Shown here: positions 15,297-30,189 of the stretch, piece after piece
Numbering within the stretch: the first letter of the stretch is position 1
Layout: the number at the start of each line of letters is the position of its first letter
Source of the DNA: VRUE01 sp963742535
GTDB taxonomy: Bacteria; Actinomycetota; Thermoleophilia; Solirubrobacterales; 70-9
Length of the DNA stretch: 64,000 nt
Assembly (NCBI GenBank): GCA_963742535.1
Contig: CAVUMC010000002.1
Location: 2,046,001 to 2,110,000 of the forward strand
Direction of reading: 5' to 3'
Made by a program: the position numbers and the translations under genes
The notes under the pieces: model-generated
The model's database searches: none
What the model was told of the DNA's origin: nothing
What the model saw: only the letters and a program-made list of their open reading frames with translations

Positions 15297-15821
15297 ATGT
15301 ACCGCTGGTACGTGATCAACACCTACTCGGGGCACGAGAACAAGGTCAAGCACAACCTCGAGCACCGGGTTCAGACGATGAGTCAGAACCGCAACGTGCG
15401 CCAGGTCGTCGTCCCCACCGAGCAAGTCATGGAGCTCGGCAAAGACGGCCAGAAAGAACCGAAGGAGAAGCGCACGATGCCCGGCTACGTGCTGGTCAAT
15501 ATGGAGATGACCGATGACGCTTGGGGCCTGGTCAAGAACACCCCTGGTGTGACCGGCTTCGTCGGCTCGCGCAACAAGCCGGTGCCGCTCTCCAAACCAG
15601 AGGTCGATCGCCTGCTGCACCGCGAGACCGCCGAGCGGCCTCGCACTCAGGCCCAGTTTTCGATCGGCGAGTCGGTCAAGGTCGTCTCCGGTCCGCTCTC
15701 CGACTTCTCCGGCGAGATCGCGGAGATCAACGAGGACGCCGCCAAACTCAAGGTTCTGGTCTCGATCTTCGGCCGGGAGACCCCGGTTGAGGTCGGCTAT
15801 GACCAGGTAAAGAAGATTTAG
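15297..15821 (+). CDS. nusG: transcription termination/antitermination factor NusG
   Basis: A 174-residue protein that binds RNA polymerase and couples it to Rho or the ribosome. The NGN domain covers residues 1-110 (WYVINTYSGHENKVKHNLEH, KRTMPGYVLVNMEM, NTPGVTGFVGSRNKPVPLS). A KOW domain follows at about 120-174 (GESVKVVSGPLSDFSGEIAE, VSIFGRETPVEVGYDQVKKI). Both have standard length. The long insert typical of some actinobacterial NusG N-termini is absent. Confidence 0.97.
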   Translation: MYRWYVINTYSGHENKVKHNLEHRVQTMSQNRNVRQVVVPTEQVMELGKDGQKEPKEKRTMPGYVLVNMEMTDDAWGLVKNTPGVTGFVGSRNKPVPLSKPEVDRLLHRETAERPRTQAQFSIGESVKVVSGPLSDFSGEIAEINEDAAKLKVLVSIFGRETPVEVGYDQVKKI

Positions 15822-15850
15822 GCGCTCGCCCGCTACCCTCTTCGATCCCG

Positions 15851-16273
15851 ATGGCAAAGAAAGTCCTCACACAGATCAAGCTGCAGATCTCCGCCGGCTC
15901 GGCAAACCCGGCGCCACCGGTTGGCCCCGCGCTGGGTCAGCACGGCGTCAACATCATGGAGTTCTGCAAGGCGTTCAACGCCCAGACCCAGTCCGAAGGC
16001 GGGACGATCATCCCGGTCGAGATCACGGTCTATGAGGACCGCTCCTTCACCTTCATCACCAAGACGCCCCCGGCGGCGGTGCTGATCAAGGAGGCGATCG
16101 GGATCAAGAAGGGCTCGGGCGAGCCCCACGTCAACAAGGTGGGGTCGATCTCGATGGACCAGGTGCGCCAGATCGCCGAGCGCAAGATGCCCGACCTCAA
16201 CGCCAACGACCTCGACGCCGCCTCGAAAATCATCGCCGGCACCGCCCGCTCGATGGGCGTCGACGTCAAGTAG
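15851..16273 (+). CDS. rplK: ribosomal protein uL11
   Basis: A 140-residue protein of the GTPase-associated centre. The N-terminal domain contains PAPPVGPALGQHGVNIMEFC, the thiostrepton-contact proline region. The C-terminal rRNA-binding domain contains KKGSGEPHVNKVGSISMDQV and GTARSMGVDVK. Standard length. It follows nusG after 29 bp and precedes rplA by 9 bp. Confidence 0.97.
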   Translation: MAKKVLTQIKLQISAGSANPAPPVGPALGQHGVNIMEFCKAFNAQTQSEGGTIIPVEITVYEDRSFTFITKTPPAAVLIKEAIGIKKGSGEPHVNKVGSISMDQVRQIAERKMPDLNANDLDAASKIIAGTARSMGVDVK

Positions 16274-16282
16274 GAGACCTTC

Positions 16283-17053
16283 ATGGCCCACGGCAAGCGC
16301 TACCGCAAACAGCTCGACAAGGTCCAGCGCGATCGCGCTTACCCGCCCGCCGAGGCAGTCGCGCTGATCAAAGAGACCGCCAGTACCAACTTCGATGAGA
16401 CGGTCGAGCTGCACGTGCTGCTCGGCGTCAACGTCCGCCACGCAGAGGAGCAGTTGCGTGGCACCCTGGCCTTGCCCCACGGGCTTGGCAAAGACGTCAC
16501 CATCGCTGTCTTCGCTCAGGGCCAGCAGGCCCGTGACGCTGAAGCCGCCGGAGCCGATTTCGTCGGCGGCGACGACCTCGCCAAGAAAGTCGAAGAGGAG
16601 GGCTGGACCGACTTCGATGTGGCGATCTCGACTCCGCAGATGATGGGCACGGTCGGCAAGCTCGGCCGTGTGCTCGGGCCGCAGGGCAAGATGCCCAACC
16701 CGAAGGTCGGCACCGTCACCGACGACATCGAGAAAGCAGTCAGCGAGTCGAAGGCCGGCAAGGTCGAATATCGGACCGATCGCCAGGCGATCGTCCACAT
16801 GTCGATCGGCAAGGCCAGCCTCGAGGCAGACAAGCTGCTGGAGAACTTCACCGCAGTGATGGAGGAGATCATCCGCGCCAAGCCCTCCAGCGCGAAAGGC
16901 CGTTACATCGTCACCTGCACCCTAAGCACGACGATGGGCCCGGGCATTCGGGTCGACTCTTCGAAGGTTGGCAGTGACGACGAAGTCACTGCTGCCGCGG
17001 CTCCGGCCGAGGTCGAAGAGCCCCAGACAGCAGAGGAGCCGGCGGTCGCCTAA
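16283..17053 (+). CDS. rplA: ribosomal protein uL1
   Basis: This 256-residue protein of the L1 stalk has the signature region PQMMGTVGKLGRVLGPQGKM, then PNPKVGTVTDDIEKAV, and ends its core at STTMGPGIRVDSSKV. About 20 extra acidic Ala/Glu/Pro-rich residues follow (VEEPQTAEEPAVA). AGGAG lies 8-9 nt before the ATG. In many bacteria L1 represses its own operon. Here a structured leader separates it from rplJ. Confidence 0.97.
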   Translation: MAHGKRYRKQLDKVQRDRAYPPAEAVALIKETASTNFDETVELHVLLGVNVRHAEEQLRGTLALPHGLGKDVTIAVFAQGQQARDAEAAGADFVGGDDLAKKVEEEGWTDFDVAISTPQMMGTVGKLGRVLGPQGKMPNPKVGTVTDDIEKAVSESKAGKVEYRTDRQAIVHMSIGKASLEADKLLENFTAVMEEIIRAKPSSAKGRYIVTCTLSTTMGPGIRVDSSKVGSDDEVTAAAAPAEVEEPQTAEEPAVA

Positions 17054-17119
17054 ACTCCCCCGCCGCTTAACCCCAGACCACCGGCAGGCTTGGCGCCATA
17101 AGCCCGGTGCAGGTGAGAG
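17054..17119 (+). promoter_or_regulatory. ribosomal protein L10 leader
   Basis: The 66 nt before rplJ fold into an outer helix CACCG (17079-17083) with CGGTG (17105-17109). A one-sided GCA bulge separates it from an inner helix GGCTT (17087-17091) with AAGCC (17100-17104). The conserved-looking GCAGGTGAGA follows. The asymmetric bulge between two helices and the GCAGGUGA tail match the autoregulatory L10-L12 binding leader of bacterial rplJL operons. Confidence 0.75.
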
Positions 17120-17893
17120 ATGAACCGAGACGAAAAGGCAACAGCAATTGAGGAGATCAAGGCCGACATTGAGGCGGCCTCGGCGATCTTCGCGGTTGAC
17201 TACCGGGGCATCAGCGTCCCTCAGGCGGCCGAACTGCGGACGAAACTGCGCGAGTCCGACGCCAGCTTCCGCATCGTCAAGAACCGCCTAACCAAAATCG
17301 CCGCCGACAAAGCCGGCGCTGGGGAGCGGCTCAACGCGCTGCTGCAGGGACCGACCGCGCTCACCTTCGTGCGCGGCGACACCGCCCAGGCCGCAAAGGC
17401 GATCTCGACTTTCAATAAAGAGCACAAAGTGCTCACCTTCAAGGGCGGCTTCATGGACGGCATCGACGTCGATGAGGGCGGCTTCGAAGCGATAGCCAAG
17501 CTGCCTTCGCGCGACGTCCTCATCGGCCAGTTCGCCGGCGTTGTCGCCAGCCCGCTGACCGGCCTGGTCCGCGGCCTCGGCTCGATGATTCAGGGCCTGG
17601 CCCTGCAGCTCGGCCAGATCGCCGAGAAGGGACTTGTCAATGGCGAGGCCCCCGCGGCGGAGGCACCCAAGGAGGAGCCTGCCGCAGCCGAGGAGCCCAA
17701 AGCCGAGGACGCACCCGCCGAGGCAGAGGCAACCGAGGAGCCCGCTGCCGAGGAGGCAAAAGCTGAGGAGGAGTCGCCCGCTGCGGAGGCTCAAGCCGAG
17801 GAGACGCCCGAGGAGGCACCAGCCGCAGAGGCCGATGCCGAGGCGGGGGATGAGACTTCTGAAACTGAAGACGCGAGCAAGGAAGAGGAGTAG
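17120..17893 (+). CDS. rplJ: ribosomal protein uL10 with acidic C-terminal tail
   Basis: A stalk-base protein carrying L7/L12 dimers. The core (residues 1-about 172) is normal: DIEAASAIFAVDYRGISVPQ, ASFRIVKNRLTKIAA, then the L12-binding C-terminal helix near GLGSMIQGLALQLGQIAEKG. A further 85 residues consist almost wholly of Ala, Glu and Pro with some Lys, giving 257 residues against the usual 165-180. Composition suggests a disordered anionic tail beyond the L12-binding helix. The stop is immediately followed by the rplL start. Confidence 0.95.
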   Translation: MNRDEKATAIEEIKADIEAASAIFAVDYRGISVPQAAELRTKLRESDASFRIVKNRLTKIAADKAGAGERLNALLQGPTALTFVRGDTAQAAKAISTFNKEHKVLTFKGGFMDGIDVDEGGFEAIAKLPSRDVLIGQFAGVVASPLTGLVRGLGSMIQGLALQLGQIAEKGLVNGEAPAAEAPKEEPAAAEEPKAEDAPAEAEATEEPAAEEAKAEEESPAAEAQAEETPEEAPAAEADAEAGDETSETEDASKEEE

Positions 17894-18286
17894 ATGGCAA
17901 CCAAGGTTTCAACAGAGGACTGGATCGAAGAGCTGAAGAGCATTTCGGTGCTTGAGCTCTCCGAGCGGATCAAAGCCCTCGAGGAGGAGTTCGGCGTTTC
18001 GGCCACGGCCGTCGCCGCAGCTGCCCCCGCCGCAGCCGGCCCCGCCGGTGATGGCGATGGCGGTGCAGAAGAGTCTTCGACGGTCGACGTCGTGCTGACC
18101 GAGGTCGGCGGCCAAAAGGTGCCGGTGATCAAGGTAGTGCGCGCTGCGACCGGCCTTGGCCTGAAAGAGGCAAAGGCGATCGTCGACGAGGCCCCCAAGG
18201 CAATCAAGGAGGGCATCGAGCGCGAGGAGGCCGACAAGCTCAAGGCCGAACTCGAGGAGGCCGGCGCCACCGTCGAGCTCAAATAG
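17894..18286 (+). CDS. rplL: ribosomal protein bL12
   Basis: This 130-residue stalk protein recruits translational GTPases. The N-terminal dimerisation helices are WIEELKSISVLELSERIKAL. The hinge is Ala/Gly-rich (about 38-56). The C-terminal domain contains KVPVIKVVRAATGLGLKEAK and AIVDEAPKAIKEGI. It begins directly after the rplJ stop, with a GAGGAG box inside the rplJ 3' end. A 157-bp gap without a gene separates it from rpoB and probably holds a promoter or processing site. Confidence 0.98.
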   Translation: MATKVSTEDWIEELKSISVLELSERIKALEEEFGVSATAVAAAAPAAAGPAGDGDGGAEESSTVDVVLTEVGGQKVPVIKVVRAATGLGLKEAKAIVDEAPKAIKEGIEREEADKLKAELEEAGATVELK

Positions 18287-18443
18287 ATCCCGCATCAACC
18301 GCGGCTTGGAACCCAGGCAGGGAGCCAAACTCGCGGCAGAGCGTGGCCGTGTGTTATTTTTCGCGGTCGCGCTCAGTTTTGTCCCCTGCCCGATATCTGC
18401 GCTGTACCTAACGTCCCTCTGACCTTCCGAGGAGTCGCCCGTC

Positions 18444-22013
<3,570 letters not shown>

Positions 22014-22015
22014 CA

Positions 22016-26071
<4,056 letters not shown>

Positions 26072-26080
26072 GAGTTTGGG

Positions 26081-26109
26081 GTGAGGAGGGGTCGGGTGCC
26101 CCTCCTCAC
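26081..26109 (+). terminator. hairpin downstream of rpoC
   Basis: GTGAGGAGGGG (26081-26091) pairs perfectly with CCCCTCCTCAC (26099-26109) around a 7-nt loop, beginning 10 nt after the rpoC stop. A T-rich stretch (ctttttc) follows after 4 nt. It can act as a Rho-independent terminator, and it is mutually exclusive with the longer cruciform that spans 26085-26197. Confidence 0.6.
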
Positions 26110-26197
26110 TCAACTTTTTCGGTGATGAGTCTGCGGCTGGCGCCGCAAGGTATTGCCGAAAAAGTACAAGCCGTGAGAAGGGGCACCCGACCCCTCC
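26085..26197. repeat. long intergenic palindrome, type A copy 1
   Basis: A 19-bp perfect outer stem (26085-26103 with 26179-26197) contains GGTGCCCCT-like sequence. Inside, CCTCAC/GTGAG pairing continues the stem, CTTTTTCGG pairs with CCGAAAAAG, and TGCGGC/GCCGCA forms a terminal hairpin. It lies between the convergent rpoC and the surface-protein gene. The layout is the same as the element at 28479-28597. Confidence 0.8.
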
Positions 26198-26258
26198 ACT
26201 CCAGCGCTTAGGGCTGCCCCGCGAGGGACGAGTCCGCTTCGGTCGAGCTTGATCGGCT

Positions 26259-26302
26259 GACTTCGTGGTTATGGCTCCGTATGCCCCCATAACCACGAAG
26301 TC
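26259..26302. repeat. 16-bp perfect inverted repeat
   Basis: GACTTCGTGGTTATGG (26259-26274) pairs exactly with CCATAACCACGAAGTC (26287-26302) around a 12-nt loop. There is no T-tract. It sits between the palindromic element and the terminator of the minus-strand gene, in the convergent intergenic region. It may be a second 3'-end structure. Confidence 0.65.
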
Positions 26303-26316
26303 ACCCCTGGACGCGA

Positions 26317-26346
26317 AAGCGGCCCGGGCGTTTGCCCGGGCCGCTT
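26317..26346 (-). terminator. terminator of the minus-strand surface-protein gene
   Basis: AAGCGGCCCGGGC (26317-26329) and GCCCGGGCCGCTT (26334-26346) form a perfect 13-bp stem with a 4-nt loop. It lies 24 nt past the stop of the gene ending at 26371 and is followed on that strand by a short T-run. Confidence 0.75.
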
Positions 26347-26370
26347 GGTGAGGCGCTTGTTGGTTTGGGG

Positions 26371-27006
26371 TTAGCCGGCCAGGCAGTAGGCGAAGACGGT
26401 CAGGGTGCTGGCCGCGCCGTTGTTATTTTTCGCCTGGTACTGCCAGCCGTTGCCGCTGCGGAGGGTCGAGGTCATCTCGACTCCGAAGTTGGCGGGCTGG
26501 CCGCCGCCGCTGATCACGACAGTGCCTGCGGGGCAATTGACCGAGACGCTGCCGTTGGCGCCGGCCGCGATCGGGGTGCTGTTGCTCACCTGGGTGATGG
26601 GGGCGAGCTCGGAGGCGCGGACCGAGCCGGCCTGCAGCTCGCTCGAGCCGACAGAGTCGGGGCCGAGGTCGTTGGCGGTCAGCGACTGGTCGGCGACCTC
26701 CGAGGAGGTGACCGAGGCGGCGCCGAGGTCGCCCGCCGTCAGTGAGTCCGGCGCGACGTCGGAGGATTCAACACCGTTTTCGGCGATCTCCGTGGTATCG
26801 ACCGCATTGGGGGCGATCTTGCCGGCGGCGACTGAGTTGTCGCGCAGGTCCACCGTGCGGATCGTGCCGTCGACGATCTGCGGCGAGCGCACCGTGTTCT
26901 TGCCGACTCCGGCAGCGATGGCGCTACCGGTGAGGGCGGCGAACAGGGCGATGCAGGCGATCACGAGGGCGGGGGAGGGACGGAATGAGCGGGTCTTGTT
27001 GGTCAT
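26371..27006 (-). CDS. secreted or surface protein with pentapeptide-like repeats
   Basis: From the ATG at 27006 (AAGGAA box upstream) the protein has 211 residues. It starts with an N-terminal signal/anchor (ALVIACIALFAALTGSAIAAG). Residues about 40-145 form a ladder of short degenerate repeats of the type S/T-x-x-L/V-x-x-x-S/D (VRSPQIVDGTIRTVDLRDNS, NGVESSDVAPDSLTAGDLGA, VGSSELQAGSVRASEL), suggesting a beta-helical stalk. The C-terminal domain (NCPAGTVVISGGGQPANFGV) is strand-rich with two cysteines. This design recurs in actinobacterial surface proteins of unknown role. Confidence 0.8.
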   Translation of the reverse strand: MTNKTRSFRPSPALVIACIALFAALTGSAIAAGVGKNTVRSPQIVDGTIRTVDLRDNSVAAGKIAPNAVDTTEIAENGVESSDVAPDSLTAGDLGAASVTSSEVADQSLTANDLGPDSVGSSELQAGSVRASELAPITQVSNSTPIAAGANGSVSVNCPAGTVVISGGGQPANFGVEMTSTLRSGNGWQYQAKNNNGAASTLTVFAYCLAG

Positions 27007-27148
27007 CGGAAGTTCCTTTCGTTTGGTTGGTTGATCCGATGGACCAAGCTTCGGCCCGATCGCCCGTTTCAACTACGGACCCAAGGGGTGGTCTTCCTCA
27101 CCCCTTGGCCAGTCAGCCAGGTGGTCGCCGGGCGGATAAATTGCAGTT

Positions 27149-28471
27149 GTGAGCGCTGCACAGAAGGTCTGCGTGATCGGCGCCGGGTCCTCCGGGATCG
27201 CCGCCTGTCAGGTCCTCAACGCCCGTGGGCTGCCCTTCGACTGCTTCGAGAAGGGCTCGGAGGTCGGCGGCAATTGGCGCTACGAAAACGACAACGAGCT
27301 CTCCTCTGCCTACCGCTCGCTGCACATCAATACCTCTCGCGGCCTGATGGCCTATCGCACCTACCCGATGCCGGACGACTACCCGGATTACCCCAACCAC
27401 TTCCAGATTGCCCGCTACTTCGATGACTACGTCGACCACTTCGCCCTGCGCGAGAAGATCCGCTTCCGCGCCGAGGTGAAGAGCGTCGTTCCCGTCGATG
27501 GCGAGTGGGAGGTGACGGTCTCCGATCGCGACGGAAGTCAAGAGACCCATCGCTACCGGGCCGTACTCGTCGCCAACGGCCACCACTGGGACCCGCGCTG
27601 GCCCGAGCCGCCATTCCCCGGTTCCGAGGCTTTCACCGGCGAGCAGATCCACGTCCATCACTACCGCGAGCCGGAGATCCTCGTTGGCAAGCGGGTGCTG
27701 GTCCTCGGCATCGGCAACTCGGCGACAGACATCGCGGTCGAGGCCTCGCGGATAGCCGACGCGACCTTTCTGGCGATGCGCCGCGGCGCCTACGTCATGC
27801 CCAAGTACCTCAACGGCAAGCCCGTGGACGAGGCTGCCTCAAAGCTGCTGACGCTGATGCCGCTGCCGGTGCAGCGCTTCGTGCTGGGCAGGATGCTCGG
27901 CTTGACCGCCGGCGACATGACCTCCTACGGCCTGCCCAAGCCCGACCACAAGTTGCTCGAGGCGCACCCGACCGTCTCGGCCGAGCTGCTCTCGCGGCTC
28001 GGTCACGGCGATATCGCGATCAAGCCCAACGTCGACCGCTTCTCCGGCGGCCGCACGGTGCACTTCGTCGACGGCAGCGAGGAGGAGATCGACCTCGTCG
28101 TCTACTGCACCGGCTACAAGATCAGCTTCCCGTTCTTTGCCGAGGAGCTGATCTCTGCCAGCGAGAATCGGTTGCCGCTCTACCGTCGTGTCGCCTCGGT
28201 CGAGCACCCTGGTCTGTATTTCGTCGGTCTGATCCAGCCGCTGGGGGCGATCATGCCGCTGGCCGAGGCGCAGGCCGAGTGGGTGGGGGACCTACTCGAC
28301 GGCACCGGCACCCTGCCGCCGCCGGCACAGATGCGAACAGAGATCTCAGCCGCGGAAGAAAAGATGAAGAAGCGCTACGTCGCCTCTAGGCGCCACACGA
28401 TTCAGGTGGATTTTCAGCCTTATCTGCGCGAGATCCGGCGCGAGCGAAAGCTGGCGGCTCAGCGGGTTTGA
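27149..28471 (+). CDS. flavin-containing monooxygenase-type FAD/NADPH oxidoreductase
   Basis: 440 residues from GTG. The FAD-binding GAGSSGIAACQVL lies at residues 11-24. The class B signature is FPGSEAFTGEQIHVHHYREP, an FxGxxxHxxxY form. The NADP-binding motif is LGIGNSATDIAVEASR, and VYCTGYKISFPF contains the C-terminal ATG-like TGY motif. Such enzymes hydroxylate or oxygenate N, S or ketone substrates. The substrate is unknown. The 3' end overlaps the convergent small membrane-protein frame by 13 bp. Confidence 0.9.
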   Translation: MSAAQKVCVIGAGSSGIAACQVLNARGLPFDCFEKGSEVGGNWRYENDNELSSAYRSLHINTSRGLMAYRTYPMPDDYPDYPNHFQIARYFDDYVDHFALREKIRFRAEVKSVVPVDGEWEVTVSDRDGSQETHRYRAVLVANGHHWDPRWPEPPFPGSEAFTGEQIHVHHYREPEILVGKRVLVLGIGNSATDIAVEASRIADATFLAMRRGAYVMPKYLNGKPVDEAASKLLTLMPLPVQRFVLGRMLGLTAGDMTSYGLPKPDHKLLEAHPTVSAELLSRLGHGDIAIKPNVDRFSGGRTVHFVDGSEEEIDLVVYCTGYKISFPFFAEELISASENRLPLYRRVASVEHPGLYFVGLIQPLGAIMPLAEAQAEWVGDLLDGTGTLPPPAQMRTEISAAEEKMKKRYVASRRHTIQVDFQPYLREIRRERKLAAQRV

Positions 28472-28815
28472 GTGGGGGGAGGGGACGTGGTGCCCCTCTC
28501 GGTTGCTGGGCTTTTCGCCTCGCGCGTGGCGTTGCTCGCTGGGCGGGCTGTGCGAAAAGCAGGACGCCGCTGCCCAAGAGGGGCACCACGTCCCCTCTTC
28601 ACGACCTCCACCGCCGCGCCGCCGCCATGAGGTCCGCGGCGTGGGCCGCGCGGGAATTTGGGCTGCGGGTCGCGGCGCTTGAAGCCGCCGTCTGAGTCCT
28701 CCGCTGCGCCCTCGGGCTCGGGGGCATGACTCGCCCACCAGACGAGCCAAAGCGCGCCGAAGACGGGAATCTTCAGCACGACGAGCAGGAAGAAGATTGG
28801 CCAAAACCCCTCCAC
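28459..28815 (-). CDS. small single-TM protein whose 3' end runs into a palindromic element
   Basis: 118 residues from GTG. One N-terminal TM helix (WPIFFLLVVLKIPVFGALWLV) is followed by an acidic patch and a Pro/Arg/Gly-rich cytoplasmic tail (KFPRGPRRGPHGGGAAVEVV). From about residue 73 the frame is encoded by the palindrome at 28479-28597 and reads as low-complexity Arg/Pro/Ser. The ancestral protein probably ended near that point. It is the last gene of the rpsL-rpsG-HAD transcription unit. Function unknown. Confidence 0.6.
   Translation of the reverse strand: MEGFWPIFFLLVVLKIPVFGALWLVWWASHAPEPEGAAEDSDGGFKRRDPQPKFPRGPRRGPHGGGAAVEVVKRGRGAPLGQRRPAFRTARPASNATREAKSPATERGTTSPPPTQTR
28479..28597. 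repeat. long intergenic palindrome, type A copy 2
   Basis: A 21-bp perfect outer stem (28479-28499 with 28577-28597) contains the word GTGCCCCTCT. An inner helix pairs CTTTTCGC (28511-28518) with GCGAAAAG (28552-28559). The order of an outer G/C stem with GTGCCCC and an inner C-TTTT-CG stem matches the element after rpoC. It lies between a convergent pair and supplies the last codons of the minus-strand gene. Confidence 0.8.
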
Positions 28816-28833
28816 GCGGCCAGTGTACCCGGC

Positions 28834-29310
28834 TCAGATGCCCCGAACCCAAGCTTCGAGTGCGCCCACATGGGCCTCCTCGAGGCCGAGGTGTGTTTCG
28901 GTCGGCACCAGCAGCGTCGGCTGCTCGCGCCGTTCCGCCCACTCGAAGCAGCTCGGGTCGAAGTTGTCGTCGATCCAGGCCAGGGGCCGTCCCGTTGCGT
29001 ACTCGTCGATCGGGCCCAGCTTCCAATGGGCACCGCCCGGTCGCGCGGCGACGTCAAAGCTGAGGAAGGGAAGCTCCGGCAGGCCGAGGATGTTGGGCAG
29101 GTAGAAGTTCGCTTTGTCCTCCCAGCCCGTGGCCCAGACCGGGTCGAAGAGCTCACTGAGCCGCCGTAGCCGGTCACCGGTCGCCAGCGAGATCAGGTGC
29201 GGTACACCGTCGACGAGCTGGAACTGCGTGTGGGCGCGGTCCGGCTGCGGATCCGTGCCGAAGAGCGAGATGACGCCGTCAACGTCGACGGCGAGGATCG
29301 GCCTGCTCAT
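28834..29310 (-). CDS. HAD-like hydrolase domain protein
   Basis: 158 residues from the ATG at 29310. The N-terminal motif ILAVDVDGVISLFG carries the DxDG of the haloacid dehalogenase fold (Asp nucleophile and +2 Asp). GRPLAWIDDNFDP supplies the C-terminal acidic motif IV. A motif II Thr/Ser is plausible in ISLATGDRL. Short length with little cap suggests a C0-type phosphatase or a non-catalytic HAD-like protein. It follows rpsG by 13 bp in the same direction and so is probably cotranscribed with it. Confidence 0.8.
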   Translation of the reverse strand: MSRPILAVDVDGVISLFGTDPQPDRAHTQFQLVDGVPHLISLATGDRLRRLSELFDPVWATGWEDKANFYLPNILGLPELPFLSFDVAARPGGAHWKLGPIDEYATGRPLAWIDDNFDPSCFEWAERREQPTLLVPTETHLGLEEAHVGALEAWVRGI

Positions 29311-29323
29311 GGCCGCGAGGGGA

Positions 29324-29794
29324 CTACCAGCGGTAGTGCGCGAAGGCCTTGTTGGCCTGGGCCATGCGGTAGATGTCGTCCTTGCGCTTCCAGGCAGAGC
29401 CCTGCTGTTGGGTCGCGTCGAGGATCTCACCGGCCAGGCGCTCGGCCATCGAGTACTCGCGGCGTGAGCGGGCGTAGTCGACCATCCAGCGGATCGCCAG
29501 GGTGCGAGCGCGGCGCGCGGGCACCTCGACCGGCACCTGGTAAGTGGCACCGCCGACGCGGCGGGAGCGGACCTCGAGCACCGGGGTCAGCTGTTTGATC
29601 GCTGCCTCCAGGGTCTCGATCGCGTCCTCGCCGGAGCGCTCGCCGACCAAGGCAAGCGCGTCGTAGACGATCCGCTCGGAAAGCTGCTTCTTGCCGTCGG
29701 ACATCACCTTGTTGATCAGCTGCTGGACGAGCCGGTTGCGGAAACGTGCGTCGGGCTCGACCGGGCGGATCTGTGCAGCGGAACGACGGGGCAT
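29324..29794 (-). CDS. rpsG: ribosomal protein uS7
   Basis: A 156-residue protein that nucleates 30S head assembly. Conserved segments include PDARFRNRLVQQLINKVMSD, ALALVGERSGEDAIETLEAA, VRSRRVGGATYQVPVEVPAR and RREYSMAERLAGEILDATQQ. Normal length. The ATG overlaps the rpsL stop by one base (TAATG). In most bacteria fusA follows on the same strand. Here a HAD-like gene follows and fusA lies elsewhere on the opposite strand. Confidence 0.98.
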   Translation of the reverse strand: MPRRSAAQIRPVEPDARFRNRLVQQLINKVMSDGKKQLSERIVYDALALVGERSGEDAIETLEAAIKQLTPVLEVRSRRVGGATYQVPVEVPARRARTLAIRWMVDYARSRREYSMAERLAGEILDATQQQGSAWKRKDDIYRMAQANKAFAHYRW

Positions 29795-30189
29795 TAGGAA
29801 GCCTTGACGCCGTAGCGCGAGCGGGCCTGCTTGCGGTCGGAAACGCCGGCCGCATCGAGGGTGCCGCGCACGACCTTGTAGCGGACGCCTGGCAGGTCCT
29901 TGACGCGACCACCCCTGACGAGCACGACGGAGTGCTCCTGCAGGTTGTGGCCCTCGCCCGGGATGTAAGTCGTGACCTCCATGCCGTTGGTCAGGCGCAC
30001 ACGGGCGATCTTGCGCAGCGCTGAGTTCGGCTTCTTCGGCGTTACGGTCGCGACGCGGGTGCAGACGCCCCTGCGTTGCGGGGCCGCGACGGCCTTCTTG
30101 CGGCCTTGCGAGGACTTGAGTCCCGGCGTCGCCGTCTTCTTCTTCGGGCGCTTGCGGCCCTTCCTGACAAGTTGATTGGTATTCGGCAC
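29794..30189 (-). CDS. rpsL: ribosomal protein uS12
   Basis: 131 residues from GTG. It is a decoding-centre protein with VPNTNQLVRKGRKRPKKKT, TVTPKKPNSALRKIARVRLT (the streptomycin-resistance Lys is wild type in TPKKPNS) and GEGHNLQEHSVVLVRGGRVK, DLPGVRYKVVRGTLD. The upstream membrane-protein frame overlaps its first 148 bp. It heads a minus-strand rpsL-rpsG unit that is separated from fusA-tuf. Confidence 0.98.
   Translation of the reverse strand: MPNTNQLVRKGRKRPKKKTATPGLKSSQGRKKAVAAPQRRGVCTRVATVTPKKPNSALRKIARVRLTNGMEVTTYIPGEGHNLQEHSVVLVRGGRVKDLPGVRYKVVRGTLDAAGVSDRKQARSRYGVKAS

Noticed and set aside
26371..27072. Start of the surface protein at 27072.
   Set aside because: The ATG at 27006 has a good ribosome-binding site and begins directly before the signal peptide; the upstream residues are not signal-like.
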